Counted from the stretch's first letter, positions 1 through 9,350 are shown. The stretch is DNA of 64,000 nt from Halorhabdus sp. CBA1104 (GCF_009690625.1 NZ_CP033878.1:434001-498000); one strand, 5' to 3'. Made by a program: numbers and translations. Notes: generated by a model not told the origin, from the letters alone.

Positions 1-646
1 TGACGCTCTGTAGCGTCGGATCGGCGAAATACGACGAAACCAGGAAGAAGGCCATCCCCGTCGCGATACTGTTGAGCATGATCGTCGTGATCACCTCGTT
101 GGCGTCGGCGTAGGCCTTCAGTGCCCCCGGTATTGCCCCGTAGAGCCCGCCGACAATCGCGCCGACGAGAAGACCAAACGGGATCAACAGGACCGATCCG
201 ACCAGTCCACCCGGCACGAACGGTCCGACCCAGACGAGCGCGAGTGCGGCCGCGAGCCCGCCAAGGACGAGCTGACCCTGAACACCGATGTTGAAAAGGT
301 CACCTCGGAACGCCACGGCGACGGCGAGTCCGGAGAAGATCAACAGTGTCGTTTCTTTCAGAGTAGTCCCCATCGAGAAGTTGATCGGTGACCACCCTTC
401 GGTGAACAGCCGCGCTGAGTCGAGGTCGAACGGCGAGCCGAAAGCCCCGTTGACCAGCACAGCGAAGATCTCGAGGGGGTTGTACGCTTCCCCGGACAGA
501 TATCCTGCTACGAGAACGATGAGGCTGCTGACGATAACGGCCGTCATCAGCGCGGCGATGCTGATCAGGATCCGCTCGGCGACCGAATTGCCGACGAAAA
601 ACCGGAAGAACCGCTGTATCGGTTCGGGGTACTGGCGATCGCTCAT
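1..646 (-). CDS. BMP-family (nucleoside-type) ABC transporter permease, 3' part outside window
   Basis: This gene starts with ATG at 644-646 inside the stop of the ATPase gene (ATGA overlap) and runs off the left edge of the window, so only about 215 N-terminal residues are visible. The translation starts MSDRQYPEPIQRFF and continues into several long hydrophobic segments separated by short polar loops, with the stretch LFNIGVQGQLVLGG that is typical of inner-membrane permeases of the BPD_transp_2 family (RbsC/YufP-like). It would form one half of the membrane channel of an importer whose lipoprotein and ATPase are encoded just upstream on the same strand. A second permease is usual for this type and probably lies beyond the edge. 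Substrate by family and context: nucleosides, inferred from the adjacent uridine phosphorylase. Confidence 0.85.
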   Translation of the reverse strand, partial: MSDRQYPEPIQRFFRFFVGNSVAERILISIAALMTAVIVSSLIVLVAGYLSGEAYNPLEIFAVLVNGAFGSPFDLDSARLFTEGWSPINFSMGTTLKETTLLIFSGLAVAVAFRGDLFNIGVQGQLVLGGLAAALALVWVGPFVPGGLVGSVLLIPFGLLVGAIVGGLYGAIPGALKAYADANEVITTIMLNSIATGMAFFLVSSYFADPTLQSV

Positions 647-2232
647 TCCTCGCCACCTCCATACTCGTCGGGGACCTCACCGGCCATCAGCAGGCCGACG
701 TCACGGTCGGTCACTTCCTCTGGGTCGACGATATCCATGATCTCGCCCTCGTAGATGACGGCGAGGCGATCGGAGAGCTGCTGGACTTCGTCCAGCTTCG
801 AGGAGACCAGCAGGACGCCTTTGCCCTCGTCGCGAAGCTCGACCAACTGGTCGTGGATGAACTCGATACTCCCGACGTCGACCCCGCGGGTCGGGTGGGA
901 CGCGACGATCACGTCCGGATCCCGGAGGATCTCTCGGCCGACGATGACCTTCTGTTGATTCCCGCCCGAAAGGGACTCCGAGGCGGTATCAGCGCCCGGG
1001 GTCCGTACGTCGTATCGATCGATGATCGTCTCAGCGTGGTCGCGGGTCGCTTTCCAATCGACGCGAGGGCCGCTCGTGAAGTCGGGATCGTACTGGTTGC
1101 CAAGCAGCGCGTTCTCGACGAGATCGAAGTCCATTACGAGTCCACGCGCCTGGCGGTCCTCGGGGACGAACGACATCCCACGCTCGATATGCTTACGCCT
1201 GGAGATTTCGGTCACGTCCTCTCCGTTCAGCGTGACAGTGCCTTCGTCGGGTACTTCCAGGCCAACGACCGAGTCGACGAGTTGTGACTGGCCGTTGCCG
1301 TCGACGCCGGCGATCCCGAGAACTTCGCCCTCGTGGACCGTCAGATCGACCTCGTTTACCTGTCGCACTCCGTCGTCGTTCTCGACAACGAGGTCGGAGA
1401 TTCCCAGGGCAGACTCCCCTGGTTGACTGTCTTCTTTTTCGACTTCGAGCATCACTTGCCGGCCGACCATCAGCTCCGCGAGACTCTCTCGCGTCGCCGT
1501 CTCTGGGTCGACCGTCCCGACGTTTTCGCCGTCCCGGAGGACGGTGATGTCGTCGGAGATCTCCATCGCCTCGTCGAGTTTGTGCGTGATGAAGATTAGC
1601 GTCTTCCCCTGGGCGGTCAACTCGTCGACGATCCGGAACAGTTCGTCGACCTCCTGGGGCGTGAGTACGGCCGTCGGCTCGTCGAAGATCAACACGTCGG
1701 CTCCGCGATAGAGCGTCTTGAGGATCTCGACGCGCTGTTTCTCACCCACACTGATGTCTTCGATCTTTGCGGTCGGATCGAGATCGAAATTGTACGTATC
1801 ACTTAGTTCGCGGACTGCCTCGCGGGCGCTCTTTGCATCGTACGCAAGCCCATTCCACTTGCGTGGTTCGTTGCCGAGCGTGACGTTCTCGGCGACAGTC
1901 ATTGTATCGACCAGCATGAAGTGCTGGTGGATCATCCCGATCCCGGCGTCGATCGCGTCCTGGGGCGTCTGGAACGTCCGCTCCTGGCCGTTCAGGTAGA
2001 CCGTCCCCCCTTCCTGCTGGTAGAGCCCGTAGAGGACGTTCATCAGCGTGGACTTGCCCGCACCGTTCTCGCCCAACAGCGTGTGGACCGAGCCACGCTC
2101 CACCTCGAGGGTTACTTGATCGTTCGCGACGACGCCCGGGAATCGTTTGGTGATGTTCTCCAGCCTGACTGCCGGGCCCGGGTCTGTGCCTCCTCCGGTA
2201 TCGTCTTCCGGTGGTTGTTTCGTTTGTGCCAT
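643..2232 (-). CDS. ABC transporter ATP-binding protein, tandem ATPase (nucleoside/sugar type)
   Basis: A 529-residue protein with two ABC domains in one chain, as in the sugar/nucleoside importers of the RbsA/YufO type. The first domain has Walker A GENGAGKS near residue 55, signature ISVGEKQR and Walker B VLIFDEPTAVL. The second has a degenerate Walker A (GVDGNGQS), signature ESLSGGNQQK and an altered Walker B (VIVASHPTRGVD, with SH in place of the usual DE), so probably only the first site hydrolyses ATP efficiently, a known asymmetry of this family. It sits between the lipoprotein gene (42 nt upstream) and the permease (4 nt overlap), and would energise import of nucleosides at the cytoplasmic face. 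Confidence 0.93.
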   Translation of the reverse strand: MAQTKQPPEDDTGGGTDPGPAVRLENITKRFPGVVANDQVTLEVERGSVHTLLGENGAGKSTLMNVLYGLYQQEGGTVYLNGQERTFQTPQDAIDAGIGMIHQHFMLVDTMTVAENVTLGNEPRKWNGLAYDAKSAREAVRELSDTYNFDLDPTAKIEDISVGEKQRVEILKTLYRGADVLIFDEPTAVLTPQEVDELFRIVDELTAQGKTLIFITHKLDEAMEISDDITVLRDGENVGTVDPETATRESLAELMVGRQVMLEVEKEDSQPGESALGISDLVVENDDGVRQVNEVDLTVHEGEVLGIAGVDGNGQSQLVDSVVGLEVPDEGTVTLNGEDVTEISRRKHIERGMSFVPEDRQARGLVMDFDLVENALLGNQYDPDFTSGPRVDWKATRDHAETIIDRYDVRTPGADTASESLSGGNQQKVIVGREILRDPDVIVASHPTRGVDVGSIEFIHDQLVELRDEGKGVLLVSSKLDEVQQLSDRLAVIYEGEIMDIVDPEEVTDRDVGLLMAGEVPDEYGGGEE

Positions 2233-2273
2233 CGTATCAAATAATTTTCAACAGTCGGCGCGACCGGGTCAGA

Positions 2274-3401
2274 TCAGAGGTCGTCGGGGTGGGACGGCAC
2301 CGTCACGTCGCCGTCGACAACCGTCTGGCTCTGAGCCTCGATCTCGTCTTTGATTTCCTGCGGGATCTGATCGCCGATTTCCGTCCCGTACAGCAGCGCG
2401 ACGCCGTCGTCTTCGAGCCCGAGCGTGACCGTCTCGCCGCCACGGAACTCGCCGTTGATCGCGTTGTCGACCGAGGTAACGACTGCCTCGTCGACCTGCT
2501 TGACCATACTGCCGAGAATCGCTCCGTTGTATTCGGTAAGCGTCTTGGACTGGCGTGCGTCGACGCCGATTCCGAATACACCGCGCTCGTAGGCGGCCTG
2601 GAGGACGCCGACACCAGTTCCACCTGCGGCGTGGTAGAGCACGTCTGCGCCGTCGTCGATCATCGAGTTGGCGATCGACTGGCCTTTGCTCGGTTCGCTC
2701 CAGGAGCCCGAGTATGCCACGTTGATCTTGACGTCTTCGTTGACTCGCTTTGCGCCGAATCGGTAACCTGCCTCGAACTTCTTGATGAGTCCCGTCTCTT
2801 TCCCGCCGACGAACCCGATCCTGTTCGAGTCGGTCTTCGTCTCGCTCGGGCCAGCGGAGAACTCCTGGCTCGTCAGCATTCCGGCCAGGATACCAGCCTG
2901 GAAGGACCCTTCGTGCTCGTTGAAGACGTAGTTCGCGACGTTGTCGAGTTCTGTAACCGAGTCAATGAACGTGAACTTCATGTCCGGGAAGTTCGGCGCG
3001 ACCTCCTGAAGGGCGCTCTTTTGCGAGAACCCGATCGCAAAGATCTGATCGTATTCCGGATTCGAGGAGGTCGCGAACTGGCGCTGGAACGTACTGAACT
3101 CGCTCGGTGATTCCGGCTCGGCGTTCTGGAACTCGACGTTGTACTGCTCTTTGGCCGACTTGATGCCCCTGTTGGCCATGTCGTTGAAGGAGTTGTCGCC
3201 CAGGCCACCCGTCGAATACACCATGCCGACGTTGTGGGGGTCCCCACCAGACCCTTCGGTCGTGTCGTCCCCTTCCGCTGGCGTATCGTCGTTGTTGTTT
3301 GCTTCCGTGGTCTCGTTGCCACCACAGCCTGCGAGGGCGACCCCGACTCCGCTCGCAGCGATACCTTTAATGAATGCCCGCCGATCGTAGTTACGTGACA
3401 T
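2274..3401 (-). CDS. BMP-family substrate-binding lipoprotein (nucleoside ABC importer)
   Basis: A 375-residue secreted lipoprotein. The N-terminus has a twin-arginine signal (RRAFIK) followed by a hydrophobic stretch and the lipobox ALAGC near residues 23-27, then a Thr/Asp/Glu-rich linker usual for haloarchaeal lipoproteins. The mature part matches the basic membrane protein (BMP/PnrA/Med) family: VGMVYSTGGLGDNSFND at its start and GVGVLQAAYERGVFGIGVDARQ later. It would capture a nucleoside outside the cell and pass it to the permeases encoded downstream. First gene of the importer operon, divergent from uridine phosphorylase. Confidence 0.93.
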   Translation of the reverse strand: MSRNYDRRAFIKGIAASGVGVALAGCGGNETTEANNNDDTPAEGDDTTEGSGGDPHNVGMVYSTGGLGDNSFNDMANRGIKSAKEQYNVEFQNAEPESPSEFSTFQRQFATSSNPEYDQIFAIGFSQKSALQEVAPNFPDMKFTFIDSVTELDNVANYVFNEHEGSFQAGILAGMLTSQEFSAGPSETKTDSNRIGFVGGKETGLIKKFEAGYRFGAKRVNEDVKINVAYSGSWSEPSKGQSIANSMIDDGADVLYHAAGGTGVGVLQAAYERGVFGIGVDARQSKTLTEYNGAILGSMVKQVDEAVVTSVDNAINGEFRGGETVTLGLEDDGVALLYGTEIGDQIPQEIKDEIEAQSQTVVDGDVTVPSHPDDL

Positions 3402-3779
3402 TACAGTTCTGTATGGGGACTTGAATAGTGATAATAGTTTTGCTGCTTTCTTCTTTTTAATAGGGCAGGTTCACTTAAACTGGTCTCTCGGCGACCGTGT
3501 CACGGATATGTGGTACTGACCGCTCGCAACCGCTGTTCGAGCCATATTCTGGCTCTGATTTTCGAAGACAGCCATGCCTTGTAACCGAAGTGACTTGGCT
3601 ATTGGCGTCTACTCCCAACGCTGGCTCGGGCAGAACCACATTTGTCGACGCCCGTTTGACGGAACTCTCTTCGGCGAAAACGGCGTGAAGCGGATTTATA
3701 CGGTGTCACTGGCCACAATGACCCGGAACAATCCGAGGGCGAATATTATATAAAAATCCAGCTTAAAAAGGAAACCAGG
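3402..3779. other. Divergent intergenic region, BMP importer / uridine phosphorylase
   Basis: No convincing gene is present in these 378 bases. The region is AT-richer than its neighbours at both ends. On the minus side a TATA-like run lies near 3453-3463 (cctattaaaaag read on the minus strand), about 55 bases before the BMP start. On the plus side a strong TATA box lies at 3744-3755. A nucleoside-responsive regulator could act here on both units, but no clear palindrome was found. Confidence 0.6.
3744..3755 (+). promoter_or_regulatory. TATA box of the uridine phosphorylase gene
   Basis: The sequence attatataaaa sits about 30 bases before the ATG at 3780, the spacing expected for a leaderless haloarchaeal transcript starting at or just before the start codon. 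Confidence 0.6.
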
Positions 3780-4603
3780 ATGCCCGGAGACAGTGAAGAT
3801 CCAAACGACGACGAACAGTATCACCTCGCCGTAAGTTCCGAAGATGTCGCCGATACGGTTCTGCTACCGGGGAATCCGGAGCGCATCGAGAAGATCGTGC
3901 GGTTCTGGGACGACCACGAGGAGAAGGCCCACCACCGAGAGTACCGAACAGTCACTGGGACGTACGACGACGCCCCGATTTCGGTGACTTCGACGGGAAT
4001 CGGCTCGCCGGGAGCGGCAATTGCACTCGAAGAGCTCGCACGCGTGGGGCAGACACGTTCATCCGTGTGGGTTCGTGTGGCTCGATCCGCGAGGACGTAT
4101 CAGTCGGCGACCTCGTCATCACGACGGGGGCCGTCAGACAGGAAGGGACCAGCAAAGAGTACGTCCGGGAGGATTACCCGGCAACGGCTGATCACGAAGT
4201 CGTCAGTGCGTTGATGGCCGCGGCCGAGCGCCTCGACTACAATTATCACCTCGGGACGACGATGAGCGCGGACAGCTTCTACACGGGACAGGGCCGTCCC
4301 GGATTCGAGGGCTACGAAGCACCCATCACCGACGGGCTCGTCGAGGATCTCCAGGAGGCAAACGTCACCAATATCGAGATGGAGGCCAGTGCCATCTTGA
4401 CGATCGCCAACGTCTACGGCCTGCGAGCGGGTGCTGTCTGTGCTGTCTACGCGAATCGCGTGACCGGCGAGTTCCGCACCGAGAGCGACCAGCGTGCGTC
4501 GGAGGTCGCCTCGCTCGCGACCAAACTCCTCGCAAAGATGGATCGCGTGAAGGCCGAAGCCGGCGTCGACCACTGGCACCCCGGCCTCGAACTAACCGAA
4601 TAA
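3780..4603 (+). CDS. udp: Uridine phosphorylase (PNP/UDP family), interrupted by one-base frameshift
   Basis: Phosphorolysis of uridine to uracil and ribose 1-phosphate. Frame 3780-4047 gives the N-terminal half: phosphate-site LLPGNPERIEK near residue 30, then TGIGSPGAAIALEELARVG. The protein then continues, in another frame from about 4050, as GSCGSIREDVSVGDLVI and ends at 4603 with NIEMEASAILTIANVYGLRAG, the conserved Glu-Met-Glu nucleoside site. The break is at the G4 run 4046-4049; one extra G gives the expected junction RVGADTFIRVGSCGS and a 274-residue protein. I treat it as a real gene with a missing base, most likely a sequencing error. It is followed 15 bases later by a phosphohexomutase that could convert ribose 1-phosphate to ribose 5-phosphate. 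Confidence 0.85.
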
Positions 4604-4618
4604 TTACGAGGGATAGAT

Positions 4619-5980
4619 ATGACTATGGATCTCTTCGGGACGACCGGAATCAGAGGGCCAGTTGCGACGAAAGTGACCCCCGAACTCGCGCTGTCGGTCG
4701 GGCGTGCTGCCGGCGAGCACGGTGAGGAATTCGTGATCGCGCGAGACGGCCGGGAGACTGGAGTCGCCATCGCTGCCGCGCTCGAAGCCGGACTAGAGAG
4801 CGCTGGCGCAGACGTCGTTCGTGCTGGGATGCTCCCGACGCCGGCGCTTGGCTTTGCCTCTTACGGTCGCCACGGCGTGATGATCACTGCGAGCCACAAT
4901 CCATCCCCCGACAACGGAATCAAGTTCTTCGTCGACGGCGTCGAGTATACGACTGCCGACGAGGAGCGCATCGAGGAAGGCGTCGCCAACGACGTCGAAC
5001 CGGCGACCTGGAAAGAGTGGGGGCGCCAGACCAGTGAGGAGCCACTCGACGGGTACCTCGATGCTGTTGTCGAGTACGCGAGCGAGCACGGAGCCCCCCT
5101 CGAAGATATGACAATCGCTGTCGACGCTGGCAACGGCGTTTCCGCCCTCGGGACGCCGGAAGTGCTCCGGCGACTCGGTGCGACGGTCCACACGCTACAC
5201 GCCAACGTCACGGGACACTTCCCTGGCCGGCCGAGCAAGCCCACGCCGGAGAACATCGAGAATCTGATCCAGTACGTCCGCGAGCGTGAGGCTGTCGATC
5301 TTGGGATCGCTCACGACGGCGACGCCGATCGGATTGTCGTGGTCGATGCCGACGGGTCGATCGTCCACGAGGACACCATCTTGGCCGTGCTCTCGTCGTA
5401 CTTCGTCGAGCAGAGCGACGTCGCTGATCCGGTCGTCATGACGACGCCGAACGTTTCGGGCCGCGTCGACGAGCAGGTCCGGGCGGCGGGGGGCCGCGTC
5501 GAACGTACCGCACTTGGCCTCCTCCACGAGGGAATCGCCGAGGTCGAAGCCGAAGGCGAGCAGACGGCTGTCGCCTTCGCCGGCGAGCCCTGGAAGTGTA
5601 TCCATCCTGAACTGGGAATCTGGACGGACGGTATCGCGACGGCGGCCGTCCTGACGCGGCTCATCGCTGCGGAGGGACTGGGCACCTTGCTCGAACCCGT
5701 CACCGAACGACCCCTAGAGAAGAACCCGGTCGACTGCCCGGAAGAAGCGAAAGCCGACGCCATGGAGCGCCTCGAGACCACCCTGCCCGAGCAGTTCCCG
5801 GACGGCGAGGTCTCACTCGACTACGGCGTCCGGATCGAACTTCCCGACGCGTCGTGGTTCCTCGTCCGGCCAAGCGGGACTGAACCGTACATCCGCGTCT
5901 ACGCCGAGAGTGACGATGCGACGGCGCTGCTCGAAGACGTTCGAGAGACAGTCAAAGACGCGGTCGAAGCTGCCACCTGA
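4619..5980 (+). CDS. Phosphohexomutase-family enzyme (phosphoglucosamine/phosphopentomutase-like)
   Basis: A 453-residue alpha-D-phosphohexomutase. The phosphoserine loop ITASHNP near residue 85, the metal loop DGDADR near residue 237, a sugar-binding GEPWKCIHPE region and the C-terminal phosphate-binding RPSGTEPY loop are all present, so the enzyme should be active. Family members interconvert hexose or pentose 1- and 6(5)-phosphates. Its place directly behind uridine phosphorylase suggests a ribose 1-phosphate to ribose 5-phosphate role; GlmM or phosphomannomutase activity is the alternative. Two in-frame ATGs (4619 and 4625) fit; the earlier one follows a gaggg stretch. Confidence 0.88.
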   Translation: MTMDLFGTTGIRGPVATKVTPELALSVGRAAGEHGEEFVIARDGRETGVAIAAALEAGLESAGADVVRAGMLPTPALGFASYGRHGVMITASHNPSPDNGIKFFVDGVEYTTADEERIEEGVANDVEPATWKEWGRQTSEEPLDGYLDAVVEYASEHGAPLEDMTIAVDAGNGVSALGTPEVLRRLGATVHTLHANVTGHFPGRPSKPTPENIENLIQYVREREAVDLGIAHDGDADRIVVVDADGSIVHEDTILAVLSSYFVEQSDVADPVVMTTPNVSGRVDEQVRAAGGRVERTALGLLHEGIAEVEAEGEQTAVAFAGEPWKCIHPELGIWTDGIATAAVLTRLIAAEGLGTLLEPVTERPLEKNPVDCPEEAKADAMERLETTLPEQFPDGEVSLDYGVRIELPDASWFLVRPSGTEPYIRVYAESDDATALLEDVRETVKDAVEAAT

Positions 5981-6003
5981 GATCGTCCCGCAGCTTCTGT
6001 CGT

Positions 6004-6432
6004 CTACCTGATGACCGTCACGGGGACGGGCGAGCGCCGGACGACCGTCTCGGCGACGCTGCCGAGCAGGATTCGGGAGACGCCCGAGCGGCCGTGACTC
6101 CCCATGACGATCTGGTCGATGTCGTTGTTTTCGACGTACTCGACGATCACGTGGGTTGGCTTGCCGACCTCGATGACGCTCTCGACGTCGATCCCGCGTT
6201 CGTTCGCGTCGGCCTCGATTTCGTCGAAGCGCTCCTGGGCCTGTTGTTTCTGGCGCTCGTACCACTCTTCGGAGAACGTCGGAATCGACGCCTGGACGCT
6301 GTAACCCGCGTCTGCGGGGTTGATGACGTGCAACAGGACCAGGTCGGCTTCGGGAAATTCCTCGATCGCGAACTCACAAGCCGTTCGTGCCTGGTCGCTG
6401 CCGTCGACCGGAACAAGAATCTGCTTGCCCAT
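6004..6432 (-). CDS. UspA-family universal stress protein
   Basis: A 142-residue single-domain universal stress protein of the ATP-binding type. It starts MGKQILVPVDGSDQA (ATG at 6430-6432), which is the canonical first beta strand; an upstream in-frame ATG would add ten residues that do not resemble the family. The C-terminal nucleotide motif GSHGRSGVSRILLGSVAE is complete, followed by the usual last strand VPVTVIR. Convergent with the phosphohexomutase gene. Its specific stress role cannot be told from sequence. Confidence 0.9.
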   Translation of the reverse strand: MGKQILVPVDGSDQARTACEFAIEEFPEADLVLLHVINPADAGYSVQASIPTFSEEWYERQKQQAQERFDEIEADANERGIDVESVIEVGKPTHVIVEYVENNDIDQIVMGSHGRSGVSRILLGSVAETVVRRSPVPVTVIR

Positions 6433-6501
6433 ACGACAACGTTTCTCGCCATCCGGCATCAACGTTCGGTATGCTAGCGTGACACTCTCGAGGTCCCGCC
6501 G

Positions 6502-8385
6502 TTACCCTTGGCCGTGTCGGGTCACGCATTCCGGGAGGCCGATCAACTCGACGGGCTCTGAGTTGTCCGGTGAGTAGACGACCATCTGGCCTTGCTCCAT
6601 GTAGGGTACTTTCGCCTCCAGATGGCGGGGGATGTTCACCGCCGAGATGGCGTCTTCGTCGCCGAGATTGAGGACGACCGTCGTGTTGATCTGCTTGAAG
6701 ACGGGATCGGCGATATCCTGTGGGTCCTGGGTGATGAGGAAGAGTCCGAGCCGTTCTTTCCGGCCCTGCTTTGCGGCGTCGGTGAACTTTCCGATGACTT
6801 GCCGGGCCTGGACGCTGTCGGCGTCGGTCAGGAAGTTGTGGGCCTCGTCCATCCCGACGACCAGCGGCGTCTCTTCGATCCGCTCGAAGGTCGGGTCGTT
6901 CGAGAGCTTCTCGTCGACGAGCAACGACGCCAGCGCGAGCACCACTGTTTCCGTGGCCCGCGTATCGTTGATGTGGTAGGTCGGGACGACTGTCAGCCCG
7001 CCCGGACGGACGAACTCGTGAACGAGATCGGTGATCGGCCGGGCGTCCTGGTCGAAGACGGTTCCGAAACCCACTGCACGTCGGCTGACGGCATCGAAGG
7101 TCTTCTCGTGGACTTTTCCCGACTCGTCGAGTTCTTCCCGCAACGCAGGATCGTCGAGGAACGACGTGAACTGGTCGTAGGTCCCCTCTCGGCCGTACTG
7201 CTCTTTGAACCGCTTGAGGAGGACGTTTACAAGCGCATTGTACTGGTTGTCGTTGAGGCCGCTGCCGGCGATCAGCCAGGGGTTGTCATAGACCATCGAG
7301 AACGGGATCGTGAACGCCACTTGCTCGGCGCGATGGCCCTCTGCCGCGTAGGTCGCGCCGCCGACTTTCGGGACGAACGCGATCGTGTCGTCGTGGCCGC
7401 CACAGGCGATTCCCTCGCGCTCACAGCGCTCGCGGAACGCCGCCGAGAGGTCACCGTCGTCGTGCATCTGGGCGTACTCGTCTTGGGGGTCGAACTGGAC
7501 GACGGCGGGCTGGATCGTCCGGTCACTCCCTGTCGCAACCGGGTAGGTCCGGTCTTCCGCCAGGAACTGCCGGAGAACGTTCTTCGCGAGGTGGGTCTTC
7601 CCCGAACCCGTTCCGCCGGCGACGAGAGTGTGCCGGAAGACAAGCGGGTCGCCGGCGTCGTAAGCGTCCTTGAGTCGGTAGTCGATCGTCGGTGGTTGGG
7701 CGGCTGTCTCGACCGTCTGGCCACCGACCGAGAGATGGCCCAGGAAGACCCCATCCTCGGGGATTTTCAGGCCGGTCTTGATCGCGGACCGTTCCTCGGC
7801 GTGGCTGACGATCGTCTCCGGTTTCGGGACGCGATCGGTCATCCGCCGCTGGAGATCGCCGTCGTCGCTGTCTCGCGGCTCCGCCACTGGACTATCCGGG
7901 GCACTCGGCGCCTCACTATACAGAATCGCGACCGGTTCGAGTTCCGCGATGAACTTGAAGTCTTGCTCGTCGATCCCACTGGACCGCATCGCCCGCCGAG
8001 CGTGGATCTCGGTCGCGTCGTCGGCCCGGAACTCCCGGGCGTATTCCAGGGCGGTAATCCGACAGAACAGCCGCTCGTCGGTCGCACTGTCGGGATACGG
8101 CGCGAGTAGATACGTCCCAATCCGGACGTCTGCGCGGTTCCCGACGGTGACGTAGGCTCGCAGACGCGTGTCTTCGCCATCCTCGCTGATGGTCAGGCCC
8201 TGGGCCGCCGAGAGGACGCCGATGCCACGCTCCCCGCCGGCCGGTGATACCGAGACGGATTCGAAGTCGTCGGTCACTGCGCCCGCGTCCGTTGGCTGGC
8301 CGTCGGTCTGATCGGACGGTCGATCGGCCCGCCCGTCGTCCTCGCGGTCGCCGTCGAATTCAGTGAAGTCCCCGAGATCGGACAT
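6502..8385 (-). CDS. HerA-type ATPase (HAS-barrel plus FtsK/HerA motor)
   Basis: A 627-residue protein. After an acidic, probably disordered N-terminus comes a beta-rich HAS-barrel-like region, then a RecA-type motor with Walker A GGTGSGKT near residues 258-265, Walker B LVVGMDEAH near residue 510, and a conserved late segment FLITQDPQDIADPVFKQ. This is the architecture of HerA/DUF87 hexameric DNA-pumping ATPases, which usually act with the NurA nuclease in end resection; no NurA is encoded in this window. Start at 8385 (MSDLGDF) is preferred over an in-frame ATG nine codons earlier. Standalone gene. Confidence 0.85.
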   Translation of the reverse strand: MSDLGDFTEFDGDREDDGRADRPSDQTDGQPTDAGAVTDDFESVSVSPAGGERGIGVLSAAQGLTISEDGEDTRLRAYVTVGNRADVRIGTYLLAPYPDSATDERLFCRITALEYAREFRADDATEIHARRAMRSSGIDEQDFKFIAELEPVAILYSEAPSAPDSPVAEPRDSDDGDLQRRMTDRVPKPETIVSHAEERSAIKTGLKIPEDGVFLGHLSVGGQTVETAAQPPTIDYRLKDAYDAGDPLVFRHTLVAGGTGSGKTHLAKNVLRQFLAEDRTYPVATGSDRTIQPAVVQFDPQDEYAQMHDDGDLSAAFRERCEREGIACGGHDDTIAFVPKVGGATYAAEGHRAEQVAFTIPFSMVYDNPWLIAGSGLNDNQYNALVNVLLKRFKEQYGREGTYDQFTSFLDDPALREELDESGKVHEKTFDAVSRRAVGFGTVFDQDARPITDLVHEFVRPGGLTVVPTYHINDTRATETVVLALASLLVDEKLSNDPTFERIEETPLVVGMDEAHNFLTDADSVQARQVIGKFTDAAKQGRKERLGLFLITQDPQDIADPVFKQINTTVVLNLGDEDAISAVNIPRHLEAKVPYMEQGQMVVYSPDNSEPVELIGLPECVTRHGQG

Positions 8386-8495
8386 AGCCAAAGCCTGGTG
8401 GTCGAGGCCCAAACCGGTTTCCCCACGCTATCGCACTCGGTACTCGCTCGTCCAAGTCAGAAACGTCCTTACGCTGGCCCGAGAAACCCCGTGTA

Positions 8496-9314
8496 ATGTC
8501 CGACTGGCTACGGGCCATGTCCTACAACGTCCGGTACGATACGTCCGAGGACGGCAAACACGCCTGGGAACACCGGCGAGATCGCGTGGCGGGGACGATC
8601 CGTTTTCACGCCCCCGACGTGATCGGCTTGCAGGAGCCACTCGACCACCAGCTCGCGGACATCGCCGAGCGTGTCCCGGAATTGGAGTGGGTCGGCGTTG
8701 GCCGCTCAGATGGCGCCAGCGGCGGCGAGTTCTCGCCGATCGGCTACCGGACCGATCGCCTCGAGTGTGAGGACACGGATACGCTCTGGCTCTCAGAAAC
8801 GCCCGGGCAATCAGGGAGTGTCGGCTGGGACGCCAGCTATCCCCGGATCGTCACCTGGGCGCGCCTCCGTGATCGACAGACTGGGACGCGGTTCCTCCAG
8901 GCGAACACACACTTCTCCCACGACGGCCCGAAGGCACGCCGAGAGAGTGCCTGGCTGTTGCTGGACCGTCTCCCCCACATTGCCGACGGCGATCCGATCG
9001 TCTTGACCGGGGACTTCAATGTCGTCGTGGGCGAGCCGGCCCACGAGATCCTTGCAGAAGGGACCGACTCCGTCTCGCCGCTCTCGAACGCCATGGATCG
9101 GTCTCCCCAGCCCCACCACGGGCCCAAGACGTCTCGGACTGACTTCGAGACGCTGCTGCCGGATCGCAAGATCGATCACGTGTTCGTCAGCGACGACGTT
9201 GCGGTCGGGCAACACGGTGTCTGTACCGACTTCGACGACAGTGGGGCATTCCCATCTGATCATCTCCCGGTGCTGGTCGACGTCGATCCCGCTGGCTCTG
9301 CTCGCGGGGTGTGA
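8496..9314 (+). CDS. Endonuclease/exonuclease/phosphatase (EEP) family protein
   Basis: A 272-residue EEP-fold hydrolase. Visible catalytic motifs are YNVRYD at the start, LQEP (metal-binding Glu) near residue 48, TGDFN near residue 171, and the C-terminal KIDHVFVS and SDHLPV with the general-base His. These cover the complete metal and catalytic set, so it should be an active phosphodiesterase or phosphatase. Substrate is not predictable; closest functional classes are secreted or cytoplasmic nucleases and sugar-phosphate or lipid phosphatases. There is no signal peptide. The gene is divergent from the HerA-type gene. Confidence 0.85.
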   Translation: MSDWLRAMSYNVRYDTSEDGKHAWEHRRDRVAGTIRFHAPDVIGLQEPLDHQLADIAERVPELEWVGVGRSDGASGGEFSPIGYRTDRLECEDTDTLWLSETPGQSGSVGWDASYPRIVTWARLRDRQTGTRFLQANTHFSHDGPKARRESAWLLLDRLPHIADGDPIVLTGDFNVVVGEPAHEILAEGTDSVSPLSNAMDRSPQPHHGPKTSRTDFETLLPDRKIDHVFVSDDVAVGQHGVCTDFDDSGAFPSDHLPVLVDVDPAGSARGV

Positions 9315-9350
9315 CCGCTGGCTTTTGTTGCTGGCGGACGTAGTATTGCT

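Noticed and set aside
6592-8109. A 505-codon open frame on the plus strand opposite the HerA-type gene
   Set aside because: Antisense to a gene with intact Walker motifs. Its translation has no recognisable domain and odd composition.
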